NCBI GenBank assembly: GCA_947498155.1
Contig: CANMJD010000004.1
Location: 149,190-213,189, forward strand
Origin: an uncultured Pseudoruegeria sp.
GTDB taxonomy: Bacteria; Pseudomonadota; Alphaproteobacteria; Rhodobacterales; Rhodobacteraceae
Direction of reading: 5' to 3'
DNA length: 64,000 nt
Position 1 is the stretch's first letter, and each line of letters begins with the position of its first letter. Shown here piece after piece: positions 16,274-25,707 of this stretch. Under the pieces are notes generated by a model. The model was not told where the DNA came from. It saw only the letters and a list, made by a program, of their open reading frames with translations, and searched no databases. The position numbers and the translations under genes were made by a program.

Positions 16274-17839
16274 ATGCGCAACGCAATGCGTCAAGAATGG
16301 ATGAAGCCGCGTAATCTGCTTGCCATCCTCCTCATCACAGGCACTCCAGCCTTTGCACAAAGCGAAATCGAGATCCCGTTTCAGGGGCTCGGTGATCCGC
16401 ACCTCAACATCATACCGAGAACCGATTCCGAAGCAGACCGGATCGCCAAGGTAACCAGCCCGACGCAGGATTTCAGCACGGCTGAGAAATTCGAAGAACG
16501 TCCAGCTGGCGCTGCCACTGTGCGGGTCAGCAACGACGCCAATGCGTTTTCGAAACCCTCTGGCAATGTCTCTTTTGAGGATGAGCTGACGTTCAAGCTC
16601 GGTAACGGGCTATTCAAAAAGCTCTGGGTGTCGTCACCCTCTTCGACATTGGCCTCTGACGGGCTTGGGCCGCTGTTTAACGCCCGTTCCTGCCAGCGCT
16701 GCCACATCAAGGACGGGCGCGGCCATCCGCCAGAAAACGACGCCGATAATCGGGTCTCTATGTTTTTGCGGATTTCGATCCCCGGCGATCAAAGCAACGC
16801 GATCGCAGAAATCGAAGATTACATCGCCACCCTTCCAGACCCGAATTACGGCGCGCAGTTGCAGGATTTTGCTGTGCAAGGCCATGCAGCCGAATACACA
16901 CTCTCTATTAGCTATGACGAAGAAATCCTGCTTATGGCCGATGGCACCGAAGTCTCCTTGCGCCATCCAACCTATGAAGCGACAAACCTTGGCTATGGCC
17001 CTTTGCACCCCGACGCGATGCTGAGCCCGCGCGTTGCGCCGCAAATGATCGGGCTGGGTCTTCTCGAAGCGATACCAGCGGCTGATATTCTTGCCAATGC
17101 CGATCCGGAGGATGCGAATGGTGATGGCATCTCGGGGCGACCCAATATCGTCTGGTCTGTCGAATTTGATCAACCCATGCTGGGTCGATTTGGGCTGAAG
17201 GCGGGCAATCCCACGATCATGCAGCAATCTGCAGGCGCTTTTTCCGGCGACATCGGCATATCCAACCCACTGTTTCCGGCTGGGGCAGGCGAATGTACCG
17301 GCCTGCAAACCGCTTGCCTTGACGCGCCCCATGGCGACAAAGATGACCGCGTCTATGAAATCGACGCCAATGGCATGGACTTGGTCACCTACTATAGCCG
17401 CAATCTCGGCGTGCCGGCTCGCCGCGATACCGCCGACCCTACAGTGCTACGCGGCAAGAAAGTGTTTTATGAGACAGGTTGCATTTCCTGCCACACCCCC
17501 AGTTTCGTTACCCATCGCCTGCAGGATCAGCCCGAGCAGAGCTTTCAACTGATCTGGCCTTATAGCGATTTACTATTGCATGATATGGGACCCGCCTTGG
17601 CCGATAACCGCCCAGAAGCCCGCGCCACGGGGCAGGAATGGCGCACGCCGCCGCTCTGGGGGATTGGTCTGACCGAACAAGTCAGCGGCCACAGTTATTT
17701 CCTGCATGATGGGCGCGCCCGCTCTTTGCTCGAGGCTGTGCTCTGGCACGGTGGCGAAGCTGCCCCGCATCGCAATGCGGTCATGACCATGCCTACGGCC
17801 GACCGTGACGCCCTCATTTCATTTCTGGAGAGCTTGTGA
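16274..17839 (+). CDS. Di-heme oxidoreductase, thiol oxidoreductase-like (DUF1111)
   Basis: 521 residues with a signal peptide (cleaved near AFA-Q, residue 29) and two c-type heme motifs, CQRCH at 140-144 and CISCH near 403-407. The C-terminal HDGRARSLLEAVLWHGGEA is characteristic of the di-heme oxidoreductase family related to bacterial di-heme peroxidases, commonly found beside imelysin genes. It probably carries out a periplasmic redox step, perhaps on iron; the substrate is unknown. AGGTAGGAATT precedes the ATG at 16274. Its stop overlaps the GTG of the next gene. Confidence 0.88.
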   Translation: MRNAMRQEWMKPRNLLAILLITGTPAFAQSEIEIPFQGLGDPHLNIIPRTDSEADRIAKVTSPTQDFSTAEKFEERPAGAATVRVSNDANAFSKPSGNVSFEDELTFKLGNGLFKKLWVSSPSSTLASDGLGPLFNARSCQRCHIKDGRGHPPENDADNRVSMFLRISIPGDQSNAIAEIEDYIATLPDPNYGAQLQDFAVQGHAAEYTLSISYDEEILLMADGTEVSLRHPTYEATNLGYGPLHPDAMLSPRVAPQMIGLGLLEAIPAADILANADPEDANGDGISGRPNIVWSVEFDQPMLGRFGLKAGNPTIMQQSAGAFSGDIGISNPLFPAGAGECTGLQTACLDAPHGDKDDRVYEIDANGMDLVTYYSRNLGVPARRDTADPTVLRGKKVFYETGCISCHTPSFVTHRLQDQPEQSFQLIWPYSDLLLHDMGPALADNRPEARATGQEWRTPPLWGIGLTEQVSGHSYFLHDGRARSLLEAVLWHGGEAAPHRNAVMTMPTADRDALISFLESL

Positions 17840-18843
17840 AACAAATCATCCTTTTCGCAGCGCTTTGCCTGCTGCCCTTGTCTGCGCAAGCGCAGTCGCT
17901 GGTCAGTGATGCATTGACCAAGCATATCCTCCCGCGATTTGAAGCTTTGGCAGAAAACGCAGAAACCCTGTCCAAAACAGCCAACTCAGCGTGCTCACCA
18001 GAGTCCAAAGCCCTGCAACATGCCTATGGTGCGGCTTTTGACACGTGGATCGCAGCCAGCCATCTGCGGTTGGGCCCAACCGAGGTCGATGACCGTGCAT
18101 TTGCCCTTTCTTTCTGGCCTGACGGTCGCGGCGCCACGCCAAAAGCACTATCGCAATTGATCAATGATGCGGACCCGATTGCACAAACGCCCGACGCCTA
18201 TCGTGATATGTCCATTGCAGCGCGGGGCCTTTATGCCTTGGAATTCCTGCTTTATGACAATGCGTTGATGCAGGCTGGTGATTCCGCCTATCACTGCAGA
18301 TTGATCCGCACAATCAGCGCCGATATCGCCCACACGTCAGAGGCCATCCTGTTAGATTGGCAAAACAGATATATGGATGTGTTGCTGCACCCGCGCGCAG
18401 AAGGCCCCTATCAATCGCAAAAAGAAGTGGTCAAAGCACTCTTCAATACATTGAACACCGGCTTGGAATTCACCGCAGATACGCGCTTGGGGCGCCCGTT
18501 GGGCACTTTTGAACGCCCACGCCCAACCCGCGCGGAGGTGTGGCGGTCCGGTCGCTCTGCACGACATGTGATCCTGAGCCTTGCATCCCTGCGCGATCTG
18601 GCAATGGTTCTGGCAAGTGAATACCCCGCACTGGCGGCACGTCTGGACCACCAATTTGCAACCGCAATTGATCAAGTGACGGATTTGAACGATCCAGTTT
18701 TTGCTTCGGTCAACGTGCCGCAATCGCGGCTCAAGGTCGAAATCCTACAGCAAACTATCCAGGGCATTCGCAGCTCGGTAACGAATGAGTTGGGGCCAAG
18801 CCTTGGGGTCACAGCCGGATTCAACGCTTTGGACGGTGACTAA
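17836..18843 (+). CDS. Second imelysin family protein, divergent
   Basis: 335 residues. Signal peptide 1-20 (LPLSAQAQ), then a helical imelysin-like domain. At the place of the GxHxxE motif it has GLYALEF (131-137): the His is replaced by Tyr while the Glu remains. It is therefore unlikely to bind metal the way the first paralogue does and may be a structural partner. It starts with GTG overlapping the upstream TGA, so it is translationally coupled to the di-heme oxidoreductase. Confidence 0.85.
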   Translation: MKQIILFAALCLLPLSAQAQSLVSDALTKHILPRFEALAENAETLSKTANSACSPESKALQHAYGAAFDTWIAASHLRLGPTEVDDRAFALSFWPDGRGATPKALSQLINDADPIAQTPDAYRDMSIAARGLYALEFLLYDNALMQAGDSAYHCRLIRTISADIAHTSEAILLDWQNRYMDVLLHPRAEGPYQSQKEVVKALFNTLNTGLEFTADTRLGRPLGTFERPRPTRAEVWRSGRSARHVILSLASLRDLAMVLASEYPALAARLDHQFATAIDQVTDLNDPVFASVNVPQSRLKVEILQQTIQGIRSSVTNELGPSLGVTAGFNALDGD

Positions 18844-18844
18844 C

Positions 18845-19924
18845 ATGGCAACAACTGGACGTCGGCAGTTTCTGGGCGGGTTATTGGCCGCAGGACTTTT
18901 ACCAAAACCGACCTGGGCCGATGTTGGTACGCCCGCTTTTCTCGCCGCTGCCGCCACGCCGAATGGGCGCTTTGCGCTTTGTGGGATTGACGCAGCACTG
19001 AACCTCTTGTTCAAACTGCCTCTGCCCGCAAGGGGCCATGCCGCTGCAGGCCATCCGATCCGTCCCGAAGCGGTCGCCTTTGCGCGGAGGCCAGGTACAT
19101 TTGCAATCGTAATAGACTGCCGTTCCGGTCAGGAAACTGCGCGGTTGCAATCGCCCGATGGGCGACACTTTTACGGGCATGGTGTTTTTTCGGCAGATGG
19201 CAGCATGCTCTACACCACTGAAAACAACTTTGAGGCGGGACGCGGATGTATTGGTGTTTGGGATGTCGCCAACGGTTATAAACGTATCTCAGAGTGGGAC
19301 TCTGGCGGCGTCGGCCCACATGAACTCAGACGCTTGCCGCTATCGGATATTCTGGTGGTCGCAAATGGCGGTATTGATACACATCCGGATTCTGGCCGCA
19401 GCAAGCTTAATATTGCAACGATGCAGCCAAATCTAAGCTACATCGATCAGGGTCGCCTGATCGATCGGGCCGAGTTGCCGCCTGAGATGCACAAAAACTC
19501 GATCCGCCATCTGGCTGTTAGCACCCACGGCATAATAGCTTTTGGGATGCAGTGGCAAGGCGGCAACCCTGCCCCTGCAATGGTAGGCACCCATCGATTG
19601 AATTCTGATATCCGTTTGATTCAGGCACCGGCTTCCGAGCAAAGGCCGTTACAAGGCTATATCGGAAGCATTGCTATAGCCGATGATGGCAGTGAGATCG
19701 CTGTGACCTCTCCACCGGGCGGAGTGGTCCAGCGCTATGACACCAAAAACGCCACCCTGCGGGACACCAAACTCATCAAAGATGCGTCGGGCATTGCAAC
19801 AGGGCAAGACGACTTCGTCATCAGTTCTGGTACGGGACTTTTGACGCGCCTAAATGCACCCAGCAAACAAGAGATCGCAAACCGCGAACTCATCTGGGAT
19901 AACCATCTAGTCAGACTGGTCTAA
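18845..19924 (+). CDS. DUF1513 domain protein, Tat-exported beta-propeller
   Basis: 359 residues. The N-terminus MATTGRRQFLGGLLAAGLL carries a twin-arginine motif, so export of a folded protein is likely. The rest resembles DUF1513, a WD40/YVTN-like propeller found as the last gene of imelysin operons (for example in Pseudomonas). It starts one base after the previous stop. The role is unknown; a periplasmic partner of the imelysin and di-heme proteins is the simplest reading. A bidirectional hairpin follows. Confidence 0.85.
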   Translation: MATTGRRQFLGGLLAAGLLPKPTWADVGTPAFLAAAATPNGRFALCGIDAALNLLFKLPLPARGHAAAGHPIRPEAVAFARRPGTFAIVIDCRSGQETARLQSPDGRHFYGHGVFSADGSMLYTTENNFEAGRGCIGVWDVANGYKRISEWDSGGVGPHELRRLPLSDILVVANGGIDTHPDSGRSKLNIATMQPNLSYIDQGRLIDRAELPPEMHKNSIRHLAVSTHGIIAFGMQWQGGNPAPAMVGTHRLNSDIRLIQAPASEQRPLQGYIGSIAIADDGSEIAVTSPPGGVVQRYDTKNATLRDTKLIKDASGIATGQDDFVISSGTGLLTRLNAPSKQEIANRELIWDNHLVRLV

Positions 19925-19931
19925 AACAAAA

Positions 19932-19964
19932 TGGGCGCTGCAGCTTTGTCTACCACAGCGCCCA
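19932..19964. terminator. Bidirectional terminator between DUF1513 and the cycloisomerase gene
   Basis: TGGGCGCTG (19932-19940) pairs with CAGCGCCCA (19956-19964), a perfect 9-bp stem. T-rich sequence follows on both strands (AGATTTAGATTTTT on plus, ATTTTGTTTT on minus). The genes on either side converge here. Confidence 0.75.
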
Positions 19965-19984
19965 AGATTTAGATTTTTCGTACC

Positions 19985-21085
19985 CTACCCGTGCATTTCC
20001 GCATGGGCGGCTTCGAGCTTTGCCCAATCAAAAACAACACCCGTCCCCGCCGTCAACGGCGCCTGTGCCATGTGGTTTTTGATCTGCAGGGGCTGGGTCG
20101 TGTATTGGTCAATCGGGAACGAATGCACCTCTATCCAGCCTCCGTTCGGCTGCGACCCGACAAGGCTGACGTGAAGCTCCTGCATGCCATGAGAACAGAC
20201 CGGAATATTATGTTTACGGCTCAGTTCGGCAACCTGTAACCAGCCAGTGATCCCGCCACAGTTGGAGGCATCCGGCTGGATGAACCCCAGATTGGCTTGA
20301 TCAAATGCATATTCAAATTCATGGATCGTATGCAGGTTTTCCCCCATGGCTAGCGGGATGCTGGTCTGTTTGGCAATTTCGCCAAACCCCTTGTAATCAT
20401 CAGGTATCGTCGGCTCTTCGAACCAGAGGATGTCAAAAGGTTCAAATGCTTTGGCCGCCTTGATCGCCTCTTCCACGCTCATGGAGTAATTGGCATCAAC
20501 CATGAATTTCACATCCGGCCCGATCAATTCACGAACGGCGCAGATGCGGTCGATGTCTTCCTGAAGTGTGGGCTGGCCGATCTTGATTTTCACCGCGTTA
20601 AAGCCGCGCGCCAGATAGCCTTTTATCGAGTCCAGCAGCTTAGGCAGCGGGAAATTCAGATCAATGCCTCCGGCATAGGCCGGACAGTCCGGCGTCGTAC
20701 CACCCAGAAACTGCCAAAGCGGTTTTCCTGCCGCCTTGCACCGCAAATCCCAGAGCGCAATATCCACGGCCGAGATCGCAAAAGAGGCAATGCCCCCACG
20801 TGCGACGTAATGTAGGTGCCATTGCATTTCCTCGTAAATCTCTTCCACCGCAACAGCATCTCTGCCAATCAGGAAATTCGCCAGATCATGCTCAATCATA
20901 GCCACAATCGCACGACCGCCCTTGCCACCGGTATAGGTGTACCCGGTGCCTTCGGAACCATCCGTCAGCGTGATCGTTGCGGTGACCAATTCAAAATGGG
21001 TGTGATCCCCATGCTTTGCATCCGAGAGCACTTCGGCCAAAGGCACATCAAAGATACGGACGGAAACTTTGGCGATTTCTGCCAT
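19985..21085 (-). CDS. Enolase-superfamily enzyme, probable 3,6-anhydro-L-galactonate cycloisomerase
   Basis: 366 residues of the mandelate racemase/muconate lactonizing group. Visible catalytic features: KIK at 166-168, Mg ligands D197 (VDANY), E223 (FEEP) and E249 (MGEN), and H299 (SHGMQELH). From memory, the N-terminal block [16 protein letters not shown] and the [10 protein letters not shown] and NCGGITGW segments resemble the Vibrio anhydrogalactonate cycloisomerase closely. That enzyme opens anhydrogalactonate to 2-keto-3-deoxy-galactonate. An AldA-like dehydrogenase and a furanose-type importer in the same operon fit this. It could instead be a sugar-acid dehydratase. Last gene of the operon. 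Confidence 0.7.
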   Translation of the reverse strand: MAEIAKVSVRIFDVPLAEVLSDAKHGDHTHFELVTATITLTDGSEGTGYTYTGGKGGRAIVAMIEHDLANFLIGRDAVAVEEIYEEMQWHLHYVARGGIASFAISAVDIALWDLRCKAAGKPLWQFLGGTTPDCPAYAGGIDLNFPLPKLLDSIKGYLARGFNAVKIKIGQPTLQEDIDRICAVRELIGPDVKFMVDANYSMSVEEAIKAAKAFEPFDILWFEEPTIPDDYKGFGEIAKQTSIPLAMGENLHTIHEFEYAFDQANLGFIQPDASNCGGITGWLQVAELSRKHNIPVCSHGMQELHVSLVGSQPNGGWIEVHSFPIDQYTTQPLQIKNHMAQAPLTAGTGVVFDWAKLEAAHAEMHG

Positions 21086-21086
21086 C

Positions 21087-22082
21087 TTAAAGAGTCCCTT
21101 TCTTGGCGGAGTTTGCCACCCTGCTCTGGAATACGATCACTGCAAAAAGGAACCCTCCGCGGATCACCATCTGCCAATAAGCGCTGAGACTAATCTTTCC
21201 CAAGCCGTTTTCAAAGTTCAGAATGTTAAAGACAAGGCCAAGAAGAAGCGCACCTGCAACCGTCGATGCGACCGAACCCATGCCGCCGGTCAACAACGTG
21301 CCGCCAACAACCACAGATGCGATGGCCGAAAGCTCCCAGCCGACACCTTCCAATGGCTGGCCCGCGCCAAAACCCGAGGCCAGGAACAGTCCTGCCAGTC
21401 CAGCACAACCACCGCTAAGCACATAAACCAGAACTTTGGCCCGGGTGACATTCAGCCCCATCATCACTGATGCGTCTTCACCCCCCCCAATCGCTAACAC
21501 CGTGCGTCCAAGAGATGTTTTTTCTAGCAACACCCAAAGGCCGACCACCACTATTGCGGTAATCACAATGGTCCAAGGCAAAATCCCGAAGGCTTTTTCC
21601 ATGCCCAGCTTGGTAAAGTTGGAACCCCAATCGATCGAGATCGTCTGCGCACCGGAAATCACCAATGCGCCGCCTTTAGCCCCCAACATCGTCGCCAACG
21701 TGGCAATAAACGGCGGAATACGCATGGCTACAACAAAAAAGGCATTTATCCCACCAAGGGCCAACCCAACGATTACAGCCCCCGGCAGGGCAACCTGTAT
21801 GCCGTAGGGCGACAGGTAGGCTGCAATCACCGAGGTAAAAGCGGCGACAGAACCAACCGACAGGTCAATCCCACCCGTCATAATGACAAAGCACATCCCG
21901 ACAGAGATCACGATAAACATCGCGTTATAGTTCAGAAATGACGAGATATTGTAGGCCCCGCCAAAATTATCGTAGCGCATAAGACCAAAACCTATCAGCG
22001 CGATAAGAACGATCCAGACGCCAAGACTATGGGTGTTACCTTGAATGTATTTTCGTAGATCGAAAGCAGTAGTATCCAGCAT
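21087..22082 (-). CDS. Sugar ABC transporter permease (YjfF-like)
   Basis: 331 residues with about eight to nine membrane segments, BPD_transp_2 (RbsC) family; the conserved [10 protein letters not shown]-type motif appears as [15 protein letters not shown] near residue 70. It is the second permease of a four-component importer with the gene order of E. coli ytfQ-ytfR-ytfT-yjfF, which imports galactofuranose. It ends one base before the cycloisomerase gene starts. Confidence 0.87.
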   Translation of the reverse strand: MLDTTAFDLRKYIQGNTHSLGVWIVLIALIGFGLMRYDNFGGAYNISSFLNYNAMFIVISVGMCFVIMTGGIDLSVGSVAAFTSVIAAYLSPYGIQVALPGAVIVGLALGGINAFFVVAMRIPPFIATLATMLGAKGGALVISGAQTISIDWGSNFTKLGMEKAFGILPWTIVITAIVVVGLWVLLEKTSLGRTVLAIGGGEDASVMMGLNVTRAKVLVYVLSGGCAGLAGLFLASGFGAGQPLEGVGWELSAIASVVVGGTLLTGGMGSVASTVAGALLLGLVFNILNFENGLGKISLSAYWQMVIRGGFLFAVIVFQSRVANSAKKGTL

Positions 22083-22087
22083 CCGTC

Positions 22088-23089
22088 TTACTCCTTCCGA
22101 GCCTGCTGGACGTAGACCGCCAGCACAATTATGCCTGCTTTGGCGATCAGCGCGACTTCGTCAGCAACGCCATTGGCCAGCAGGGTATATTTTACAAGTT
22201 GGATGATCACCGCGCCGAGGATGGCCCCGAAAATCGGTGCTTTGCCGCCTTGCAAAAGGGTGCCGCCCACAACAGCTGCCGCGATCGCATCCAATTCCAT
22301 AAGATTGCCAATCCGCGCCGCATCCGAGGCTGAATTGATGGCCACGACAATCAGCCCCGCAAGGCCAGACAAGCCAGCACAGATGACGTAAGCGCCGATT
22401 TTTACCCGTTTAACCGGAACACCCGACAGTTCTGCAGCCCGTTCATTCCCGCCCACTGCCAGCAGTTGACGCCCGAATTTCGTATGCGCCATCACCCACC
22501 AGACACAGACGGCAATGATCAGCACCAGATAACCCTGAAACGGAAGGCCAAAGATTTTACCCGTGCCCAGATAGCTAAAGGCCGGATTGTGAAAAGTTTG
22601 CAGATTGCCATTGGTCAAGACCAAGGCGATGCCGCGCCCAGAAATAAAGAAGATTAACGTTGCCACGATCGGCTGCACATTCAGAATACTGACCATTGCG
22701 CCGTTAAAAACCCCGCAAGCAAGCGCCACCAGTATCGGCACCCCGATGGACAGGATCAGCCCCAGTTCTGGGTTGGCCAGCGCAAAGTCAGAGGTAAAGA
22801 TCAGCGGCGCGAGCGCGCCTGACAGTGCCATGATCGCGCCGACACTTAGATCGATACCTCCGGTGGCAATCACCAAAGTCATGCCGACGGCAACGATTGC
22901 AATTGTTGCAACTTGGCTGATGTTCACAAACAGGGTCTGCGGATGCAGAAAGTTTGGCGTAAACAGCAAATTGAACAACAGGATCACCGCTAAAGCGATC
23001 AAACCACCGTGACGTGACAGCTGGCTCCAATCCATGCGGGTTAGCGCATTTTGCGATGTTGCAAATGCGGATTTATTTTGCGTATTCAT
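22088..23089 (-). CDS. Sugar ABC transporter permease (YtfT-like)
   Basis: 333 residues, RbsC-type inner-membrane permease with the motif [19 protein letters not shown] near residue 75 and about nine membrane segments. Its start overlaps the ATPase gene stop by 4 bases and it is followed 5 bases later by the second permease, so the two probably form a heterodimer as YtfT/YjfF do. Confidence 0.87.
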   Translation of the reverse strand: MNTQNKSAFATSQNALTRMDWSQLSRHGGLIALAVILLFNLLFTPNFLHPQTLFVNISQVATIAIVAVGMTLVIATGGIDLSVGAIMALSGALAPLIFTSDFALANPELGLILSIGVPILVALACGVFNGAMVSILNVQPIVATLIFFISGRGIALVLTNGNLQTFHNPAFSYLGTGKIFGLPFQGYLVLIIAVCVWWVMAHTKFGRQLLAVGGNERAAELSGVPVKRVKIGAYVICAGLSGLAGLIVVAINSASDAARIGNLMELDAIAAAVVGGTLLQGGKAPIFGAILGAVIIQLVKYTLLANGVADEVALIAKAGIIVLAVYVQQARKE

Positions 23090-24612
23090 GCCGCAGACTC
23101 CTCGTCGTGATGGTGCGCAATCGCAGCAATCAGGCTTTCTTCGGTAATGCCTGGGTTTTCCAACTCTTTGATCGAACGGCCATCACGCAGCACAACAATC
23201 CGGTCGGCACCTTCGACCAATTCTTCGAATTCGGAACTGATCAGCAAAACGCCAAGCCCATTGTCGACGTAAGAGCGAATGATGGATTGAATCTCGAACT
23301 TCGCGCCTACATCGACACCGCGGGTGGGTTCATCAAGGATCAACACTTCAGGCTCCAACGCCAGCCAGCGCGCCAAGAGCACTTTTTGCTGGTTGCCGCC
23401 TGACAATTCACGGATCGGCTGTTCCATGCCAGACGTCTTGATGCCCAGCGCCTTTATGAACTTCTCAACCAATTCGGATTCACGTTTGCGATCCAGTTTT
23501 CCCAATTTGGTCAGCTTGGGCAGCAAAGCGAGAGTCATATTCTCACGTACCGACATATGCGGCACGATACCTTCGCGTTTGCGATCTTCGGTCAGAAACC
23601 CGATGCCCGCTGCAATGGCCTCTGCCGGCGTGGATATCTGGCCCTTGCCGAGGTTATCAATCTGACCCGATTTCAAGGTATCCAACCCGAACAACGCACG
23701 CGCGGTTTCTGTGCGCCCCGATCCGAGCAGGCCCCCAAGCCCCACAATTTCGCCTTTGCGAACCGTGACAGACACATCCCTTAACCCGCGTGCGGTGGAA
23801 ATATGGCTGGCTTCAAACAATGCACTGCCAGGTTCGGTGGCTTCACCACCGCCCAGAGCGGTCATACCGGCTGCTTCGATTTCTGCTGCGTCACGACCCA
23901 GCATTTCAGAAATCAGACCCAGTTTGGTGGTCTCTGCAATCACATGTTGCCCGACCGTTTGCCCATCGCGCATGATCGTAACGCGGTCACAGATTTGATA
24001 GAGCTCATCTAGAAAATGCGAGATATACAGCACGGCCACACCGGCCTTCTTAAGCTCGCGTACAACCCCGAACAGAATTTCGATTTCCTGATCATCCAAT
24101 GAGGACGTCGCTTCGTCCATAATCACCAGTTGCGCATTGAGCGAGACCGCCCGCGCAATGGCGACAAGCTGCTGGATGGCTGTGGAATAAGAGCCGAGCT
24201 GTGCCTTAACATCAATGTCGATGCCAAAACGCTCTAGAATTTCGCGCGTGCGTTTATGCGCGGTTTTCCAGTCAATCATGCCCAGACGTGTGCGGGGCTC
24301 ATAGCCCATCATCACGTTTTCGGTCACGCTGCGCAGGGGTACAAGGCTCAATTCTTGATAGATCGTGGCGATGCCCGCATCTTGGGCTTCGCGCGGGGTA
24401 GAGATCGTCGAGGGGATGCCCGCGATCATGACCTCTCCGGCGTCTTTCCGGTAGACTCCGGTTAGAATTTTGATGAGTGTGGATTTTCCGGCGCCGTTTT
24501 GTCCGATGATGGCATGGACCTCGCCGGGCGCGATATGCAGGCTGGCATTTTGCAATGCAACCACACCCGCGAACGACTTTTTGATCCCGCTCATTTCGAT
24601 CAGGTGCTGCAT
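23086..24612 (-). CDS. Sugar ABC transporter ATP-binding protein (YtfR-like, two ABC domains)
   Basis: 508 residues, the fused two-domain ATPase type of RbsA/YtfR. First domain: Walker A GQNGAGKST near 35, Walker B LVIMDEATSSLD near 161. Second domain: a degenerate GLLGSGRTE in place of Walker A near 285, LSGGNQQKVLLARW near 400, and VLILDEPTRGVD. The ATG at 24612 starts right at the first beta strand. It lies 61 bases after the binding-protein gene, a gap holding a small stable hairpin. Confidence 0.92.
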   Translation of the reverse strand: MQHLIEMSGIKKSFAGVVALQNASLHIAPGEVHAIIGQNGAGKSTLIKILTGVYRKDAGEVMIAGIPSTISTPREAQDAGIATIYQELSLVPLRSVTENVMMGYEPRTRLGMIDWKTAHKRTREILERFGIDIDVKAQLGSYSTAIQQLVAIARAVSLNAQLVIMDEATSSLDDQEIEILFGVVRELKKAGVAVLYISHFLDELYQICDRVTIMRDGQTVGQHVIAETTKLGLISEMLGRDAAEIEAAGMTALGGGEATEPGSALFEASHISTARGLRDVSVTVRKGEIVGLGGLLGSGRTETARALFGLDTLKSGQIDNLGKGQISTPAEAIAAGIGFLTEDRKREGIVPHMSVRENMTLALLPKLTKLGKLDRKRESELVEKFIKALGIKTSGMEQPIRELSGGNQQKVLLARWLALEPEVLILDEPTRGVDVGAKFEIQSIIRSYVDNGLGVLLISSEFEELVEGADRIVVLRDGRSIKELENPGITEESLIAAIAHHHDEESAA

Positions 24613-24642
24613 GTCCTGTCCGCCTTTTGCTAAAGCGCCGAA

Positions 24643-24656
24643 GGCCGCGAACGGCC
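24643..24656 (-). other. Intercistronic hairpin between binding-protein and ATPase genes
   Basis: GGCCG (24643-24647) and CGGCC (24652-24656) pair with a four-base loop, read as TTCG in the minus-strand transcript. Hairpins at this position in ABC operons often stabilise the upstream binding-protein message; that role is inferred. Confidence 0.4.
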
Positions 24657-24673
24657 CCCGGCACAGGGAGTGT

Positions 24674-25648
24674 TTAGTATGCTTCGTCGATGTGATCGGC
24701 GGCGTTGTCGATGGTGAAGACGCGGTCTTCAACTTTGACCCAACCCGGGATCTCTTCGCCAGCGGCATACCGCTTCATCACGTCACAAGCCAAAGGACCA
24801 AAGAAAGGCGAGCTTTCAACAGTCACACCCATTTTGCCATCGATGATGGCCTGCAGCGCATCGCGCGTGCCGTCAATGGAAACGATGGTGATGTCTTCGC
24901 CCGGTTTACGACCGGCCAGCTCCAGCGCTTGGATCGCACCAATCGCCATTTCATCGTTATGGGCGTAAACAACGTTTACTTCAGGGTGGGCTTGCAGCAG
25001 TGTTTCCATAACCTGACGGCCCATATCACGGGCAAAGTCACCGGTCTGGGACGCAACGATTTCAAAACGGTCGTCTTGCAGGATTTTGTCGTCAAAACCC
25101 TTTTTACGATCGTTTGCAGGCGAAGACCCTGTCGTGCCTTCCAGCTCTACAATGATGCCTTTGTCACCGGAAAAGTTGGCACTCAACCAATCCGCAGCGC
25201 GTTCACCTTGTTCAATGAAGTCAGACCCAAGGAAAGCCACAAAATGCTCACCAGGCTGGGCGACTGCTTCGTCAACGGAACGGTCAACAAGGAAGGTCGG
25301 GATGCCAGCGGCTTTGGCTTTCATCACGGCAGGAAGCAGCGGCTTTTCTTCGCGTGGCGGCAGGAACAGAACGTCGATGCCTTGGGCAATCATCGAGTCC
25401 ACATCGGCAACCTGTTTCGCCGCAGAACCGGCTGCATCTGTTGCGATCAGCTCCCAGCCGCAGGATTCTGCAGTGTCATGGAAGGATTTGGTTTCCGCAA
25501 TCCGCCAAGGGTTGTTGGATTCCATTTGTGCAAAGCCCACACGGTATGTGTCTTTGACTTCGAGTGGCGGGGTTTCCGCCATGGATACACCAGCGCTAAG
25601 GCCCATACCCAATGCAATCGCTGATCCCAGCAAAATACGACGTTTCAT
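24674..25648 (-). CDS. Sugar ABC transporter substrate-binding protein (YtfQ-like)
   Basis: 324 residues. Signal peptide 1-23 (GVSMA-E), then a periplasmic type I binding protein of the ribose/galactofuranose group. RVGFAQMESNNPWRIAETKS, ELEGTTGSSPANDRKKGF, YAHNDEMAIGAIQA and VSIDGTRDALQAI closely parallel E. coli YtfQ, the galactofuranose-binding protein. The ligand is probably a furanose or an anhydro sugar; the adjacent dehydrogenase and cycloisomerase suggest 3,6-anhydro-L-galactose. GGAGGAACTATT lies before the ATG at 25648. Confidence 0.9.
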   Translation of the reverse strand: MKRRILLGSAIALGMGLSAGVSMAETPPLEVKDTYRVGFAQMESNNPWRIAETKSFHDTAESCGWELIATDAAGSAAKQVADVDSMIAQGIDVLFLPPREEKPLLPAVMKAKAAGIPTFLVDRSVDEAVAQPGEHFVAFLGSDFIEQGERAADWLSANFSGDKGIIVELEGTTGSSPANDRKKGFDDKILQDDRFEIVASQTGDFARDMGRQVMETLLQAHPEVNVVYAHNDEMAIGAIQALELAGRKPGEDITIVSIDGTRDALQAIIDGKMGVTVESSPFFGPLACDVMKRYAAGEEIPGWVKVEDRVFTIDNAADHIDEAY

Positions 25649-25667
25649 AATAGTTCCTCCAAGTTTC

Positions 25668-25693
25668 ATGTGGCGCGAACCTCCCCGCCACAT
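25668..25693 (-). other. Hairpin before the YtfQ-like gene
   Basis: ATGTGGC (25668-25674) pairs with GCCACAT (25687-25693) around a 12-base loop, in the 59-base gap between the dehydrogenase stop and the binding-protein start. No T-run follows on the transcribed strand, so processing or stabilisation is more likely than termination. Confidence 0.35.
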
Positions 25694-25707
25694 ATTTATC
25701 CGGGGTT

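Noticed and set aside
23086-24612. Reading the importer as a ribose (rbs) or rhamnose transporter
   Set aside because: Two different permeases in the order of ytfT-yjfF and the YtfQ-like binding protein fit the galactofuranose-type system better.
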